A stretch of 64,000 nt of DNA from an uncultured Lactobacillus sp. (GCF_945290125.1 NZ_CALYQV010000003.1:1-64000); one strand, 5' to 3'. Shown: positions 34,250 to 44,014, counted from the first letter of the stretch. Notes: a model not told the origin generated them from the letters alone. Made by a program: numbers and translations.

Positions 34250-35170
34250 TTAACTTTCTCTTTGACGTGCATCACCAGCTCTTTGTAAAGCACGACCAAC
34301 ATAATTGATACTCAACGAAATAGCTAGTAACAATATTGTAGCTGGCAGCCATAACCAAGGCCTGTTGACAACGTTAACCGGATCATTTGCAAATCCAATT
34401 AGGGTACCTAAGGAAGGAACTGTAGGCGGTAACCCGTAGCCAATAAAGGACAAGCTGGTTTCAATACCGATGTTACCGGCAATTGTTAGTACGACATCGA
34501 TAATCAGCATAGAGCCAATGTTGGGCAGCACTTCTCTAAACATTATTTTCAAGTCTGATGAACCAGAAGTTTTCGATGCCAGTACATAGTCTCTTCCTCT
34601 TTGAGAAAGAACAAATGCTCTAAAGTACCTTGCCGTACCTGTCCAGCCAAAAATCGAAATTATCCAAACTAAAGTAACGGGACTGTAATGCGGTATAACA
34701 GTTACCAAGACAATTTCTATAGGCGTTGCAGGCAAAACCTGCACAAAGTCCACTATTCTCATAATTACAGCATCAATATAGCCGCCATAATATCCTGAAA
34801 CGAGACCGACAATTAAACCAACAGTCTCACAAACAGCAGTAACCCCTAATCCAATAAGGATAGAATTACGACCACCCATAATTAATAGATTAAGAACATC
34901 TCGGCCACCATCATCCGTTCCCAGAATATGACCATCAGTGAACCAGCCTGTATAAGCTTCAATTATGTTTGCCTCAGTGACTTTATCAGACTTTAAAAAT
35001 AGTGATCCGCCAAAAGTTAATAGTAAAATTAAGACTATCACTATGAAGGCAGTTAAAGCTTTCTTGTCCTTTACAACTTCTCGTACAACTACTCTAAAAC
35101 TTGAAGCAGGAGGAGAAACTTGCACTTTCTTGGCTTTTTCAGTCGAAGTGGTTTTATTTTTTTTCAACAT
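34250..35170 (-). CDS. oppC: oligopeptide ABC transporter permease OppC
   Basis: The 306-residue inner-membrane permease has an N-terminal OppC_N helix (about 38-58), a periplasm-equivalent segment containing HILGTDDGGRDVL, and a five-helix BPD_transp_1 domain with the EAA-type loop ASKTSGSSDLKIMFREVLPN. It pairs with OppB to form the channel for peptides delivered by OppA. It follows oppB by 14 bases within oppDFBC. Confidence 0.94.
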   Translation of the reverse strand: MLKKNKTTSTEKAKKVQVSPPASSFRVVVREVVKDKKALTAFIVIVLILLLTFGGSLFLKSDKVTEANIIEAYTGWFTDGHILGTDDGGRDVLNLLIMGGRNSILIGLGVTAVCETVGLIVGLVSGYYGGYIDAVIMRIVDFVQVLPATPIEIVLVTVIPHYSPVTLVWIISIFGWTGTARYFRAFVLSQRGRDYVLASKTSGSSDLKIMFREVLPNIGSMLIIDVVLTIAGNIGIETSLSFIGYGLPPTVPSLGTLIGFANDPVNVVNRPWLWLPATILLLAISLSINYVGRALQRAGDARQRES

Positions 35171-35184
35171 TTGTCTCCCCTTCT

Positions 35185-36144
35185 TTATTTTATCCTAATT
35201 CTTGGATCTACTATACTCATTATAATGTCTGATAATAAATTACCAAGTAGAGTAAGAAAACCAAAGATTAAAATTAATGCAGTTAGCGTAGTATAGTCAC
35301 GCTGTTGTATTGAGTCTAAGAACAATTTTCCCATACCAGGATAGCTAAAAACAGTTTCAATAATCATTGAACCACTTAACAGACCAGTTATAACTGTACC
35401 AAATGAGGAAGCTATTGGTAACAGTGAATTACGTAAAATATGTTTATTAAACACCACGTTTTCCGGAACACCTTTACTATGGGCTGTTCTAACGTAATCT
35501 TCAACTTTATTATCAACAATTCCAGTTCTTAAATATTGCACAATTCCAGTAGTTGTGATAACAGCACTCAAGATAGCTGGAAAAATGATATGGTAAAGCT
35601 GACTACCCAGTGTACCCCAGAAACCAGAAGCATTAGGAGAAACCGAACCTGAAATAGGGAACCAGCCTAAAAGAAAGCAAAATAACCAGATACCTAAAAT
35701 GTAAAATACGAAAGCAGGAATAGCAAAAGTAACATAATTAAAAATTTGTACAGCTTGGTCTTGCCATTCATCTTGGTGTTTACCCGCAATCACACCAAGA
35801 GGGATTGAAATACTGTAACTGATTATTGTTGTTAACAGCGAAAGCCAAAAAGTATTTAAAGCTCTATCGGCAATTAAAGATGTCACCGGAACGTGTTGTA
35901 TATAACTGGTACCTAAATCACCTTTAAAAATATTACCTACCCAACGAGCATATTGAACTGGGGCCGGATCATATAGTCCGGCAGCTCTTTTCAGAGCTTC
36001 TAATTGCTTAGGGTCAGTATTAGGATTAATTTGTCCCGTAAATGGGTCTCCCGGCATCATTTTTGCCAAGAAAAAGACTAAAATGCTTAAAATGATCAAT
36101 TGTGGGATCATAATTAAAACACGTCTTAAAACAGTTTTCCACAT
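35185..36144 (-). CDS. oppB: oligopeptide ABC transporter permease OppB
   Basis: The 319-residue permease begins with a membrane helix (MIPQLIILSILVFFLAKMMPGDPF) typical of OppB/DppB and has the BPD_transp_1 core with the EAA loop RTAHSKGVPENVVFNKHILRN, followed by GTVITGLLSGSMIIETVFSYPG. It forms the peptide channel with OppC. It lies two bases after oppF, so expression is tightly coupled. Confidence 0.94.
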   Translation of the reverse strand: MWKTVLRRVLIMIPQLIILSILVFFLAKMMPGDPFTGQINPNTDPKQLEALKRAAGLYDPAPVQYARWVGNIFKGDLGTSYIQHVPVTSLIADRALNTFWLSLLTTIISYSISIPLGVIAGKHQDEWQDQAVQIFNYVTFAIPAFVFYILGIWLFCFLLGWFPISGSVSPNASGFWGTLGSQLYHIIFPAILSAVITTTGIVQYLRTGIVDNKVEDYVRTAHSKGVPENVVFNKHILRNSLLPIASSFGTVITGLLSGSMIIETVFSYPGMGKLFLDSIQQRDYTTLTALILIFGFLTLLGNLLSDIIMSIVDPRIRIK

Positions 36145-36146
36145 GA

Positions 36147-37124
36147 TTATGCTCCCTCCTTATCATTTGTTTCTTCTTCGATTATTTCTTTTTCAGGTAA
36201 AGCAACTAAATGATTATCTGATACATGTTTAAGTGGGAAAACACGTCCATCTTTGTCGTACCACTTACTTTGATCATTCTGAAATTCTTGTTCAACTTCT
36301 TGACGGTGTTTCTTATGTTCATCTCGATGTTCGACATCGACTTGAGGAATAGCGGAAAGCAGCCTTTTCGTATAGATGTGCATTGGATGCTGATAAATAT
36401 CTTCTCTTGAACCAATTTCAACCAAACGACCACGATGCATAATAGCCAAATTCTCAGACATATGCTTAACGACACCTAAGTCATGAGAAATAAAGAGGTA
36501 AGCAATATTGTACTGCTGCTGAATATGCTTCATAAAGTTCAGCACCTGTGCTTGAACTGATAAATCTAAGGCACTGGTTGGCTCATCAGCGACAACCAAA
36601 CGTGGATTAGTAGCAACCGCTCTGGCTACGCCAATTCTTTGTCTTTGACCACCTGAAAATTCGTGCGGATATTTATATATTGAGTCACTAGGCATTCCAA
36701 CGATGTCAAGTAATTCTTGCACACGATCACGCTCTTGATCAGTAGTTAAATTCTCAAAATTGCGTATTGGCTCTGCAATAATATCCTCAATTCGTTTTCT
36801 TGGGTTTAAACTTGACAGAGAGTCCTGAAAAATCATTTGAACATCTTTATTATAATTGAGTCTGTGGCGACTTTTAGATTTAGTAATATCGACACCCTTA
36901 TACATAATACTGCCGCTAGTAACAGGTTCAACTCCAACAATTGCCTTGCCAGTAGTCGACTTGCCTGAACCAGATTCACCTATAAGTCCGTAAGTTTCTC
37001 CTTCGTTAATAGTAATACTAATATCATCAACGGCACGAACATAATCGGTAATACGATTCCAAAAACCAGATCTGATAGGATAATGAACTTTTAAGTTTTT
37101 TACTTCAATAATTTCTTTAGCCAT
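36147..37124 (-). CDS. oppF: oligopeptide ABC transporter ATPase OppF
   Basis: The 325-residue ATPase has Walker A GESGSGKST (about 49-57), signature FSGGQRQRIG, Walker B VVADEPTSALD and the OppF-type IYQHPMHIYTKRLLSAIPQ oligopeptide_HPY extension. It energises uptake together with OppD at the cytosolic face of the membrane. The C-terminal tail (about 290-325) is rich in charged residues and includes DKDGRVFPLKHVSDNH, a block seen in lactic acid bacterial OppF. It lies three bases after oppD. Confidence 0.94.
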   Translation of the reverse strand: MAKEIIEVKNLKVHYPIRSGFWNRITDYVRAVDDISITINEGETYGLIGESGSGKSTTGKAIVGVEPVTSGSIMYKGVDITKSKSRHRLNYNKDVQMIFQDSLSSLNPRKRIEDIIAEPIRNFENLTTDQERDRVQELLDIVGMPSDSIYKYPHEFSGGQRQRIGVARAVATNPRLVVADEPTSALDLSVQAQVLNFMKHIQQQYNIAYLFISHDLGVVKHMSENLAIMHRGRLVEIGSREDIYQHPMHIYTKRLLSAIPQVDVEHRDEHKKHRQEVEQEFQNDQSKWYDKDGRVFPLKHVSDNHLVALPEKEIIEEETNDKEGA

Positions 37125-37127
37125 AAA

Positions 37128-38138
37128 CTACTCCCCACTCACTTCATCTTGAAAGTGGAACGTCTTCCAGCAAGTACATCTAACCCAATGCCCTGGTTCA
37201 ACTTCATGCATTACTGGATTTTCCTCATGGGCACTTGCAGGTATCCACGGTATTCTAGCAGCAAACCTGTCACCTTTTCTAGGCATATTTTGCAATGATG
37301 GAACTGTTCCTTGAATAACATGTAAATCTTCTTCTTCATCTTCAGATTGAGGCATTGAATTTAACAAAGATCGTGTATAAGGGTGAAGTGGATGTTCAAA
37401 AATTGTTTTGACATCAGCTTTTTCTACTATTTGACCACCATACATAACAGCAACCTCATCAGCTGTTTCAGCAACTACTCCCAAGTCATGAGTTATTAAA
37501 ATAATACCAGATTGAGACTGCTTTTGAATGTCTTCCAGCAAGTCCAAAATTTGTGCCTGAATAGTAACATCAAGAGCAGTGGTCGGCTCATCAGCAATGA
37601 TAATTTCGGGTTTACATGCAACAGCCATGGCAATAACAACACGTTGCCTTAATCCACCAGATAATTCAAACGGGTACATAGCGTAAGTTTCCTCAGGTTT
37701 CGGCATACCCACCTGATTAAAAAGCTCAATTACACGTGCATGACGTTCTTTCTCATCCATATCCGTATGGTAATACAAAGTTTCTGCTACCTGATCACCA
37801 ACTCTCATTAGTGGATTTAAACTGGCTAAAGGATCCTGAAAAATCATTCCGATTTTATTCCCACGAATTTTATCGAACAGTGATTCATTTAGGCCTACCA
37901 AATTCAATTCATTATAAAGAATATCACCTGTTACTTTAGTGTTTTTATGGTCGTACAAACCGATAATACTAGATGCGATTGTACTCTTACCACAACCAGA
38001 TTCACCTACAATTGATAAAATTTCATTCCTTTTCAAAGTTAAATTAATATCATCTGCAGCATCATAAAATTTCCCATTTAAACGATATGCTGTATGTAAA
38101 TGCTGGATATCTAGCAAGAGATCACTTTGTTTTTCCAA
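37128..38138 (-). CDS. oppD: oligopeptide ABC transporter ATPase OppD
   Basis: The 336-residue ATPase has Walker A GESGCGKST (about 44-52), signature LSGGLRQRVV, Walker B IIADEPTTALD and the C-terminal oligopeptide_HPY region with conserved residues (HPLHPYTRSLLNSMPQ and a late CTCW cysteine pair, probably an iron-sulfur-type motif as in related transporter ATPases). It is first in oppDFBCAA, the order known from lactococci. The start is TTG at 38138 behind GAGGGG at nine bases; an ATG at 38150 is out of frame. Confidence 0.93.
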   Translation of the reverse strand: MEKQSDLLLDIQHLHTAYRLNGKFYDAADDINLTLKRNEILSIVGESGCGKSTIASSIIGLYDHKNTKVTGDILYNELNLVGLNESLFDKIRGNKIGMIFQDPLASLNPLMRVGDQVAETLYYHTDMDEKERHARVIELFNQVGMPKPEETYAMYPFELSGGLRQRVVIAMAVACKPEIIIADEPTTALDVTIQAQILDLLEDIQKQSQSGIILITHDLGVVAETADEVAVMYGGQIVEKADVKTIFEHPLHPYTRSLLNSMPQSEDEEEDLHVIQGTVPSLQNMPRKGDRFAARIPWIPASAHEENPVMHEVEPGHWVRCTCWKTFHFQDEVSGE

Positions 38139-38207
38139 AGGTCATTTCCCCTCTCAAATCTTCAATGAAATTTATTAAAGATATTTAATAAATTTATTTA
38201 ATTTCTA

Positions 38208-38236
38208 ATTATAACCGTGAAACAAATTGTATGCAA
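38208..38236 (-). promoter_or_regulatory. opp operon promoter
   Basis: TTGCAT (38231-38236), a 17-bp spacer and a perfect TATAAT (38208-38213) on the minus strand, about 70 bases before oppD. Confidence 0.8.
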
Positions 38237-38258
38237 ACTAATAATTGAATTTTTTTAA

Positions 38259-38501
38259 TTAGTTTTGATGATTTGCAACGTAATTAACAGCATCACCAAC
38301 AGTTTTAATTTTTTCTGCATCTTCATCAGAAATCTCGGCGCCGAATTCATCTTCTAATTGTAAAATGAATTCCACTAAGTCAATGGAATCAGCGTCCAAA
38401 TCACTAGTGAAATTAGTTTCATCAGTTATTTTTTCTTTATCAACTTCAAAATTATCTGCTAAAATATCCCTGATTTTATTAAAAATTTCTTCTTTACTCA
38501 T
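38259..38501 (-). CDS. acpP: acyl carrier protein
   Basis: An 80-residue acidic ACP with the phosphopantetheine attachment motif DADSIDLVEF (Ser in ADSID, about residue 37). It carries acyl chains for fatty-acid and phospholipid synthesis; PlsX, encoded just upstream, draws acyl groups from it to make acyl-phosphate. ATG at 38501 follows AAGGAG. It is the last gene of the asp23-fakA-recG-plsX-acpP run. It could be one of several ACPs in the genome. Confidence 0.95.
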   Translation of the reverse strand: MSKEEIFNKIRDILADNFEVDKEKITDETNFTSDLDADSIDLVEFILQLEDEFGAEISDEDAEKIKTVGDAVNYVANHQN

Positions 38502-38518
38502 GTTTCTACTCCTTGTTG

Positions 38519-39520
38519 TTACTTGCTTTCGTTAGCAAATTCTGCTTTAAAATTATCAATTATTTTTTCCTGTAAAATTTTATCAATTTGCTTAATTGTA
38601 AAATATACAGCACGCTGATCTGAACGACCGTGTGTTTTAACTACAGGAGCATTAACTCCGAGTAAAACTGCACCACCATATTTATCTACATCAAATTTTG
38701 AAATTAAACTTTTTAGTGCTTTTTTTATCATCAATGCGCCTAATTTAACAAAAGGACCATTATTGAGCAAACTATCTTTTAGCAGATGGATTAAAACACC
38801 AGAAGTTCCTTCAATATTTTTTAAAACTGCATTACCTGTGAAACCGTCTGTTGCAATTACATCAGCTTTACCATCCAATAATTCATTGCCCTCAATGTTA
38901 CCTATAAAATTAAGCTTGCTATTCAGCAATAATTGATAGGCTTGTTGATGAACATCATCACCTTTATCATTTTCAGCCCCGTTATTAAGCAGACCAACCC
39001 GGGGGCTTTTTATTCCTCTGACTTTTTCAGCATAATATGATGCCATTTTGGCCCAAGCCAGCAAATATTCCGGTCTGCTTTTGGCATTCGCACCAACATC
39101 AATCATATTGAAACCGTCATCAGAATTTTTTACTGGTAGAGTCGGCATAAAACCCGGACGAGTTACTCCTTTAATTCGTCCTATTATAAATATACCACAA
39201 GCTAGAATAGCACCCGTATTTCCTAGCGAAAAAAGTGCATCTGCCTTGCCCTGCTTCACAAATTGCGCCGCCACGACAAGTGATGAATCCTTTTTAGACC
39301 TGATTGCCTTAACTGGCTCATCTTCATCATTAATTATCTGAGTAGTATTAACAACTTCTGTTTGACTTTTATCTTCACCTAATAATTGCGTTATTTTCGC
39401 TTGATCGCCAAAAAGTATAAATTTTGTTTGCGGCAGTTCTTTTTTTGCCTGCAATACTGCTTGAATAATTGCTTCAGGAGCATTTTCTCCGCCCATTGCA
39501 TCAACAGCAATAGTTCTCAT
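38519..39520 (-). CDS. plsX: phosphate acyltransferase PlsX
   Basis: PlsX converts acyl-ACP and phosphate to acyl-phosphate for PlsY, the entry to phosphatidic acid synthesis in Gram-positives. The 333-residue protein begins MRTIAVDAMGGENAPEAI and contains SLVVAAQFVKQGKADALFSLGNTGA, NMIDVGANAKSRPEYL and the C-terminal GVNAPVVKTHGRSD block, all family hallmarks. It is 17 bases upstream of acpP. The later enzyme PlsC is encoded at 6817-7431, and FakA nearby can supply acyl-phosphate from exogenous fatty acids. Confidence 0.95.
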   Translation of the reverse strand: MRTIAVDAMGGENAPEAIIQAVLQAKKELPQTKFILFGDQAKITQLLGEDKSQTEVVNTTQIINDEDEPVKAIRSKKDSSLVVAAQFVKQGKADALFSLGNTGAILACGIFIIGRIKGVTRPGFMPTLPVKNSDDGFNMIDVGANAKSRPEYLLAWAKMASYYAEKVRGIKSPRVGLLNNGAENDKGDDVHQQAYQLLLNSKLNFIGNIEGNELLDGKADVIATDGFTGNAVLKNIEGTSGVLIHLLKDSLLNNGPFVKLGALMIKKALKSLISKFDVDKYGGAVLLGVNAPVVKTHGRSDQRAVYFTIKQIDKILQEKIIDNFKAEFANESK

Positions 39521-39537
39521 ATTATCCTCAACCTTTA

Positions 39538-41574
39538 CTAAGTTCTTTTTTGTTGTAATTGCTTATATTCTAACATTTGTTTTAAAGTTTTATTTTCTGA
39601 TTTTTGCAAGAGAGGATCAGCTTTTATTAACTTTTTGGCCTCTTTTTGTGCCACTACCATGGTATTGTAATTGTTAACAACGTCTCCTACCTGAAATTCA
39701 GGTAAACCAGATTGTGCCTTACCAAAAAGATCACCTTCACCGCGCATTTTTAAATCTTCTTCTGCTAACTTAAATCCGTCTGTTGTTGATGCCACTATTT
39801 TCATACGAGCTTTACCTGCCTGTGTGTTAGGATCAGCCAAAAATATGCAATAACTTTGAGTTTTACCTCTCCCTATTCGCCCTCTTAATTGGTGAAGCTG
39901 ACTAATTCCAAAACGATCAGCATTATAAATAACCATCATATTAGCATTAGCAACATCTACTCCTACTTCAATTACGCTAGTAGTAACCAAGATATTAATA
40001 TCACCTGCGGCAAAAGCAGCCATAATGTCGTCTTTTTTATTTCCTGGCATTTGCCCATGAAGTAAAGCAACCTTTTCATTAGGAAAGTCATGACTAAGCT
40101 TGTCGTAAAGCTGTTCAGCATTTTTCAAATCCAAGGCTTCCGATTCTGAAATCAAAGGAGTGACAGCATATATTTGGAATCCCTGCTCTAATTGCTCATG
40201 CATCAGTTGATATACTTGATCCATTTGAGTGCTCGTTTTCCACCAGGAAATTATCTTTTTTCGTCCTGCTGGAAGGTGGTGTATTTCGGAAATAGTCATG
40301 TTGCCATACACTGTTAAAGCTAAAGTTCGCGGAATTGGTGTGGCTGTCATTGCTAAAACGTCAGGCAAATTTCCCTTATTGACTAGGGCTTGTCTTTGAT
40401 TGACACCAAAACGATGCTGCTCATCAATAATAACTAATCCCAATTTTTTAAAAATCACACTAGATTGAATTAAAGCGTGAGTACCTATCACAACATTAAT
40501 AGTGCCATCAGTTAGTTCATTATAAATTTCTCTGCGCTCCAGTGTTTTAGTAGAACCCGTTAAAAGAGCACAGCGAACTCCCATAGGTTTCAGCAACTCA
40601 TCAATCTTTTTAAAATGTTGGGTTGCCAATATTTCCGTTGGAACCATCAGGGCAGCTTGAAAGCCAGCTGTCACCGCTGCAAAAAGTGCATAAACAGCGA
40701 CTATTGTCTTTCCAGAACCCACATCCCCTTGCAACAGTCGCTGCATCTGAACTGAAGAAAACAAATCCGTAAAAATTTCGTTAATTACATGTTTTTGATC
40801 TGCAGATAGCTCAAATGGTAGTGACTTAGTAAGCTTGGCAATTTCATCTAAGTTATACTTTTTAGCAATCCCCTTGTTACGCGGATTGTATTCAGTTAAC
40901 TGAGCTAGTTCAGTTTGAAATATAAAAAACTCTCTAAAAATGGCACTTCTCTTGGCAACCTGAGATTCTGTAGCATTTTGTGGATGATGCATTTCTTGCA
41001 CTATACTACTTTCGGGTAGCAAACGATATTTTTGCCTTACCTTAGTAGGGACAACATCGTCAACTTCAGCTAAATAATCATCTAAGGCAAGATTGATTAA
41101 ATCTATTAGTTTTTTTTGTTTAATTTGCCGGTTTACTGAATAAATGGGTGCCATACCACTGTCATTTTCTTTTGCTGCAATGAACTTAAAGGCAGCCAGG
41201 CTTTGTCTAGCAGCATTATACTTACCGTAAATTGCTACTTCTTTGCCAATTTCAATTTTTTCTTTTAACCATGGTTGATTAAAAAAATTGACCATGATGA
41301 CATCATGGTCAATTCTTAACTTAAAACTAAGGCGGCTTTTTTTATATCCAAACCTGGTTACAAAAGCATCTGTTGCAACAATTCCCTTTAGCATTACCTT
41401 TTGACCATCCATGATCTGATCAAGAGGAATCGTTTGAAGTTCATCATAACGAAATGGAAAATAATACAACAAATCATAAACGCTATAAATTCCCAAACTT
41501 CCAAGAGCAGCAGCAGTCTTTGTTCCCACACCTTTCAAATCGGTTACTGGAGCAAAAAGTTCTTTTGCTATCAT
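39538..41574 (-). CDS. recG: ATP-dependent DNA helicase RecG
   Basis: RecG remodels stalled replication forks and branched DNA. The 678-residue protein has the wedge OB-fold domain (about 60-160), helicase motif I GDVGSGKT (about 281), the DEQHRFGV motif II, TATPIPRTLAL motif III, and the C-terminal helicase motifs TSVIEVGVDVANANMM and QLHQLRGRIGRG. The N-terminal helix-hairpin segment LKGVGTKTAAALG is also present. It lies 17 bases before plsX and two bases after fakA. Confidence 0.96.
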   Translation of the reverse strand: MIAKELFAPVTDLKGVGTKTAAALGSLGIYSVYDLLYYFPFRYDELQTIPLDQIMDGQKVMLKGIVATDAFVTRFGYKKSRLSFKLRIDHDVIMVNFFNQPWLKEKIEIGKEVAIYGKYNAARQSLAAFKFIAAKENDSGMAPIYSVNRQIKQKKLIDLINLALDDYLAEVDDVVPTKVRQKYRLLPESSIVQEMHHPQNATESQVAKRSAIFREFFIFQTELAQLTEYNPRNKGIAKKYNLDEIAKLTKSLPFELSADQKHVINEIFTDLFSSVQMQRLLQGDVGSGKTIVAVYALFAAVTAGFQAALMVPTEILATQHFKKIDELLKPMGVRCALLTGSTKTLERREIYNELTDGTINVVIGTHALIQSSVIFKKLGLVIIDEQHRFGVNQRQALVNKGNLPDVLAMTATPIPRTLALTVYGNMTISEIHHLPAGRKKIISWWKTSTQMDQVYQLMHEQLEQGFQIYAVTPLISESEALDLKNAEQLYDKLSHDFPNEKVALLHGQMPGNKKDDIMAAFAAGDINILVTTSVIEVGVDVANANMMVIYNADRFGISQLHQLRGRIGRGKTQSYCIFLADPNTQAGKARMKIVASTTDGFKLAEEDLKMRGEGDLFGKAQSGLPEFQVGDVVNNYNTMVVAQKEAKKLIKADPLLQKSENKTLKQMLEYKQLQQKRT

Positions 41575-41576
41575 AA

Positions 41577-43235
41577 TTACTCAACGGAAATCAGGAAACT
41601 ATATACTGGCTGACCACCATCATGAAGCTCAAATTCGAGGTCATCATGCTTTTTCTTTAATTCATCAACGAGCCTTTGTGCTTCGTTTTTATTAGAATCC
41701 CGCCCATACATTACTGTGATAATTTCTGAATCTTCATCCAGCATTTTTTCTATCATAGAGGAGGCAGCAACAATTAGATCAGAAGCCGCTACTTTAATAT
41801 CTCCATCAACTATTCCTAAAAAGTCACCTTGATGAATTGCTATATCGTTAATCGTTGTATCACGGTTAGCTTTAGTAACTTCTCCTGAAACGACTGTATC
41901 AAGTGCATCAGTCATGTTAGCAACGTTATCGGCAAGCGAATCATCCGGATCAAACGAAAGCATCGCCGTCAAACCCTGTGAAATAGTTTTAGTAGGAACT
42001 ATACCAACAGGAATATCACTAACTTCTGCTGCTTGCTTAGCTGCCATAATAATATTACCGTTATTTGGCATTACAATTGCTTTTTTGGCACCAGATTTTT
42101 TGATTGAATCAATAATATCTTGAGTTGAAGGGTTCATAGTTTGTCCACCAGAAATTATCCGGTTAACCCCTTCACTTTCAAACAGCTTACGAATACCATT
42201 ACCTGAAGCTACGGCAATAACAGCAAAATCAACGCTTTCCTGATTCTCTTCATTGTTATTGACAATAGTTTCATGTTGAATTCGCATATTATCAATCTTT
42301 ATTTTTCCTAACTGACCAAACTGACTGCCATATGCAAAAACAGCTCCAGGTTGTTCCGTATGAATATGAACCTTTGCTACTTCTTCATCTGAAACAGCTA
42401 AAAGAGAATCACCAAGTTTAGACAAATGCTCTCTAAATTCATCTAAATTAAAGGTTTTCTTTGCCGGAACGTCAGCAGTTAAATTAACCATAATTTCAGT
42501 ACAGTAACCATTAGCAATATCTTTAGTGGAAAGCTGAGATTGAACGGATTGATGATGCATTGCATTAATCATTTCATCCATTTCGCCTTCGTCCGGCTGG
42601 TAACGATCAGCAAATTCTTCGCCTAGAAGTCCTTCAAGAAATCCTTCATAAATAAATAAAAGTCCTTGTCCTCCAGAGTCGACTACTCCAACTTGTTTCA
42701 AAACCGGTAGTAAGTCAGGAGTTGATTTTAACGCTCTTTTGGCGCCTTCAACAATCGCTTTCATAACTTCTGCAACATCATCGGTTTCATTGGCTTTATT
42801 AGCACCTTCCTGTGCACCAATTCGGGCAACAGTCAAAATTGTTCCTTCAACGGGTTTCATGACACCTTTATATGCAGTGGCAACTCCATTAGAAAAAGCA
42901 TTGGCTAATTCCTGTGTATTAAGTGTTTTCATGCCCTGAGTGGCTTTATAGACTCCCCTAAATAGCTGAGAAGAAATAACTCCACTGTTGCCACGAGCTC
43001 CCATTAACATTCCTTTTGCGAGGCTTTCTGTCAAGTCCCCTACGCTATCACTATTATTTTGGGCAACAGCCTTTGCACCACTTTCAATAGTTAAATTCAT
43101 ATTTGTTCCAGTGTCTCCATCAGGAACCGGGAAAACGTTCAAAGAGTTAATAAACTCTGCATTGCGTCCAAGTCTGTGTGTGGCAACGCGAACCATATCT
43201 CTAAATTTTTTACTGTCTATTTCCTTTAAAACCAA
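41577..43235 (-). CDS. fakA: fatty acid kinase subunit FakA (DAK2 domain)
   Basis: The 552-residue protein has an N-terminal DhaL-type kinase domain with the metal/ATP motif DGDTGTNMNLT (about 39-49) and GARGNSGVISSQLFRG, a middle DegV-interacting segment and a C-terminal domain (DAK1_2/FakA type) ending in a Pro-rich VYSFLISVE. FakA phosphorylates fatty acids bound by FakB (DegV) proteins, giving acyl-phosphate for the PlsX/PlsY route. The start is TTG at 43235, eight bases after GGAGG. The neighbours plsX and acpP suit this role. Confidence 0.9.
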   Translation of the reverse strand: MVLKEIDSKKFRDMVRVATHRLGRNAEFINSLNVFPVPDGDTGTNMNLTIESGAKAVAQNNSDSVGDLTESLAKGMLMGARGNSGVISSQLFRGVYKATQGMKTLNTQELANAFSNGVATAYKGVMKPVEGTILTVARIGAQEGANKANETDDVAEVMKAIVEGAKRALKSTPDLLPVLKQVGVVDSGGQGLLFIYEGFLEGLLGEEFADRYQPDEGEMDEMINAMHHQSVQSQLSTKDIANGYCTEIMVNLTADVPAKKTFNLDEFREHLSKLGDSLLAVSDEEVAKVHIHTEQPGAVFAYGSQFGQLGKIKIDNMRIQHETIVNNNEENQESVDFAVIAVASGNGIRKLFESEGVNRIISGGQTMNPSTQDIIDSIKKSGAKKAIVMPNNGNIIMAAKQAAEVSDIPVGIVPTKTISQGLTAMLSFDPDDSLADNVANMTDALDTVVSGEVTKANRDTTINDIAIHQGDFLGIVDGDIKVAASDLIVAASSMIEKMLDEDSEIITVMYGRDSNKNEAQRLVDELKKKHDDLEFELHDGGQPVYSFLISVE

Positions 43236-43256
43236 TATTTTTAACCTCCGCTTGAG

Positions 43257-43619
43257 TTATTCGTCAAGCACTTTAACACTTTGAACGATGACATTGACAG
43301 CTTTAGTTTCAATTCCAAGTTGATTTTTCAAATTGAATTTAACACTATTCTGGACATTGCGGCTTACTTCAGATATTTTTAGACCATAGCCGACAATTAT
43401 ATAGACATCAACCGTAATCCGATTATCTTCAGATCTGACAACGACACCACGTTTATAATTTGCTCGATTTAAAATTCCGTCGAAACCGTCACGGATAGCA
43501 TTTTTTGAAGCCATGCCAACAACGCCGTAATTGGATGTAGCCGCACTTCCGACAACAGTTGCAATCACTCCGTTTGAAATATCAATCAAACCGTTCTTTG
43601 TTTTGATTTTTACAGCCAT
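43257..43619 (-). CDS. Asp23/Gls24 family protein YloU
   Basis: The 120-residue protein has the Asp23/Gls24 fold: residues 10-110 contain ISNGVIATVVGSAATSNYGVVG, then VVRSEDNRITVDVYIIVGYG and VQNSVKFNLKNQLGIETKAVNV. It is encoded directly upstream of fakA, the conserved yloU-yloV pair. Members are linked to envelope stress and, near fakA, to lipid metabolism. A second family member, YqhY-like, lies at 62180-62638; both occurrences match usual Firmicutes gene order. Confidence 0.9.
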   Translation of the reverse strand: MAVKIKTKNGLIDISNGVIATVVGSAATSNYGVVGMASKNAIRDGFDGILNRANYKRGVVVRSEDNRITVDVYIIVGYGLKISEVSRNVQNSVKFNLKNQLGIETKAVNVIVQSVKVLDE

Positions 43620-43717
43620 GTTTACCTCCGTATCATTGTTCTCAATATTATGAATCTATTTTATCATAGTAATCAAGTTTAAATACAAAATTCCCTTCAT
43701 AAAAAATACTTTTGGAG

Positions 43718-43746
43718 TTGCAATGATCTTAAACTTATGCTATCTT
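43718..43746 (+). promoter_or_regulatory. rpmB promoter
   Basis: TTGCAA (43718-43723), a 17-bp spacer and TATCTT (43741-43746), followed by AAAGGAGG and the rpmB start. Confidence 0.75.
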
Positions 43747-43783
43747 AACTTAGTATGAAAACACAATAAAGGAGGTTTAGCAA

Positions 43784-43969
43784 ATGGCAAAAGACTATAT
43801 CACTGGCAAAAAGACCACTTTTGGTAACACACGTTCACACGCGTTGAATTCAAACCGTCGTGCGTGGAAGCCAAACCTTCAAAAAGTTCGTATTCTTGTT
43901 GATGGCAAACCAAAGCGTGTATGGGTTTCAACTAAGACTTTAAAATCTGGTAAAGTTACCCGTGCCTAA
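43784..43969 (+). CDS. rpmB: 50S ribosomal protein L28
   Basis: The 61-residue basic protein [22 protein letters not shown] carries the L28 blocks and the C-terminal [21 protein letters not shown]. It has no zinc-binding cysteines, so it is the Cys-free form. It is a single-gene plus-strand unit between divergent asp23 and convergent thiN, with its own promoter and terminator. RBS AAAGGAGG. Confidence 0.97.
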   Translation: MAKDYITGKKTTFGNTRSHALNSNRRAWKPNLQKVRILVDGKPKRVWVSTKTLKSGKVTRA

Positions 43970-43981
43970 ATAAAAAGTTTT

Positions 43982-44014
43982 AAAAAAAGCAGAAGAAATC
44001 TTCTGCTTTTTTTT
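43982..44014. terminator. bidirectional terminator after rpmB and thiN
   Basis: AAAAAAAGCAGAAG pairs with CTTCTGCTTTTTTTT around a four-base loop, between the convergent rpmB and thiN genes. Confidence 0.9.

Noticed and set aside
38240..38265. AT-rich inverted repeat after acpP as terminator
   Set aside because: The stem is almost all A-T with poor pairing; no convincing terminator.
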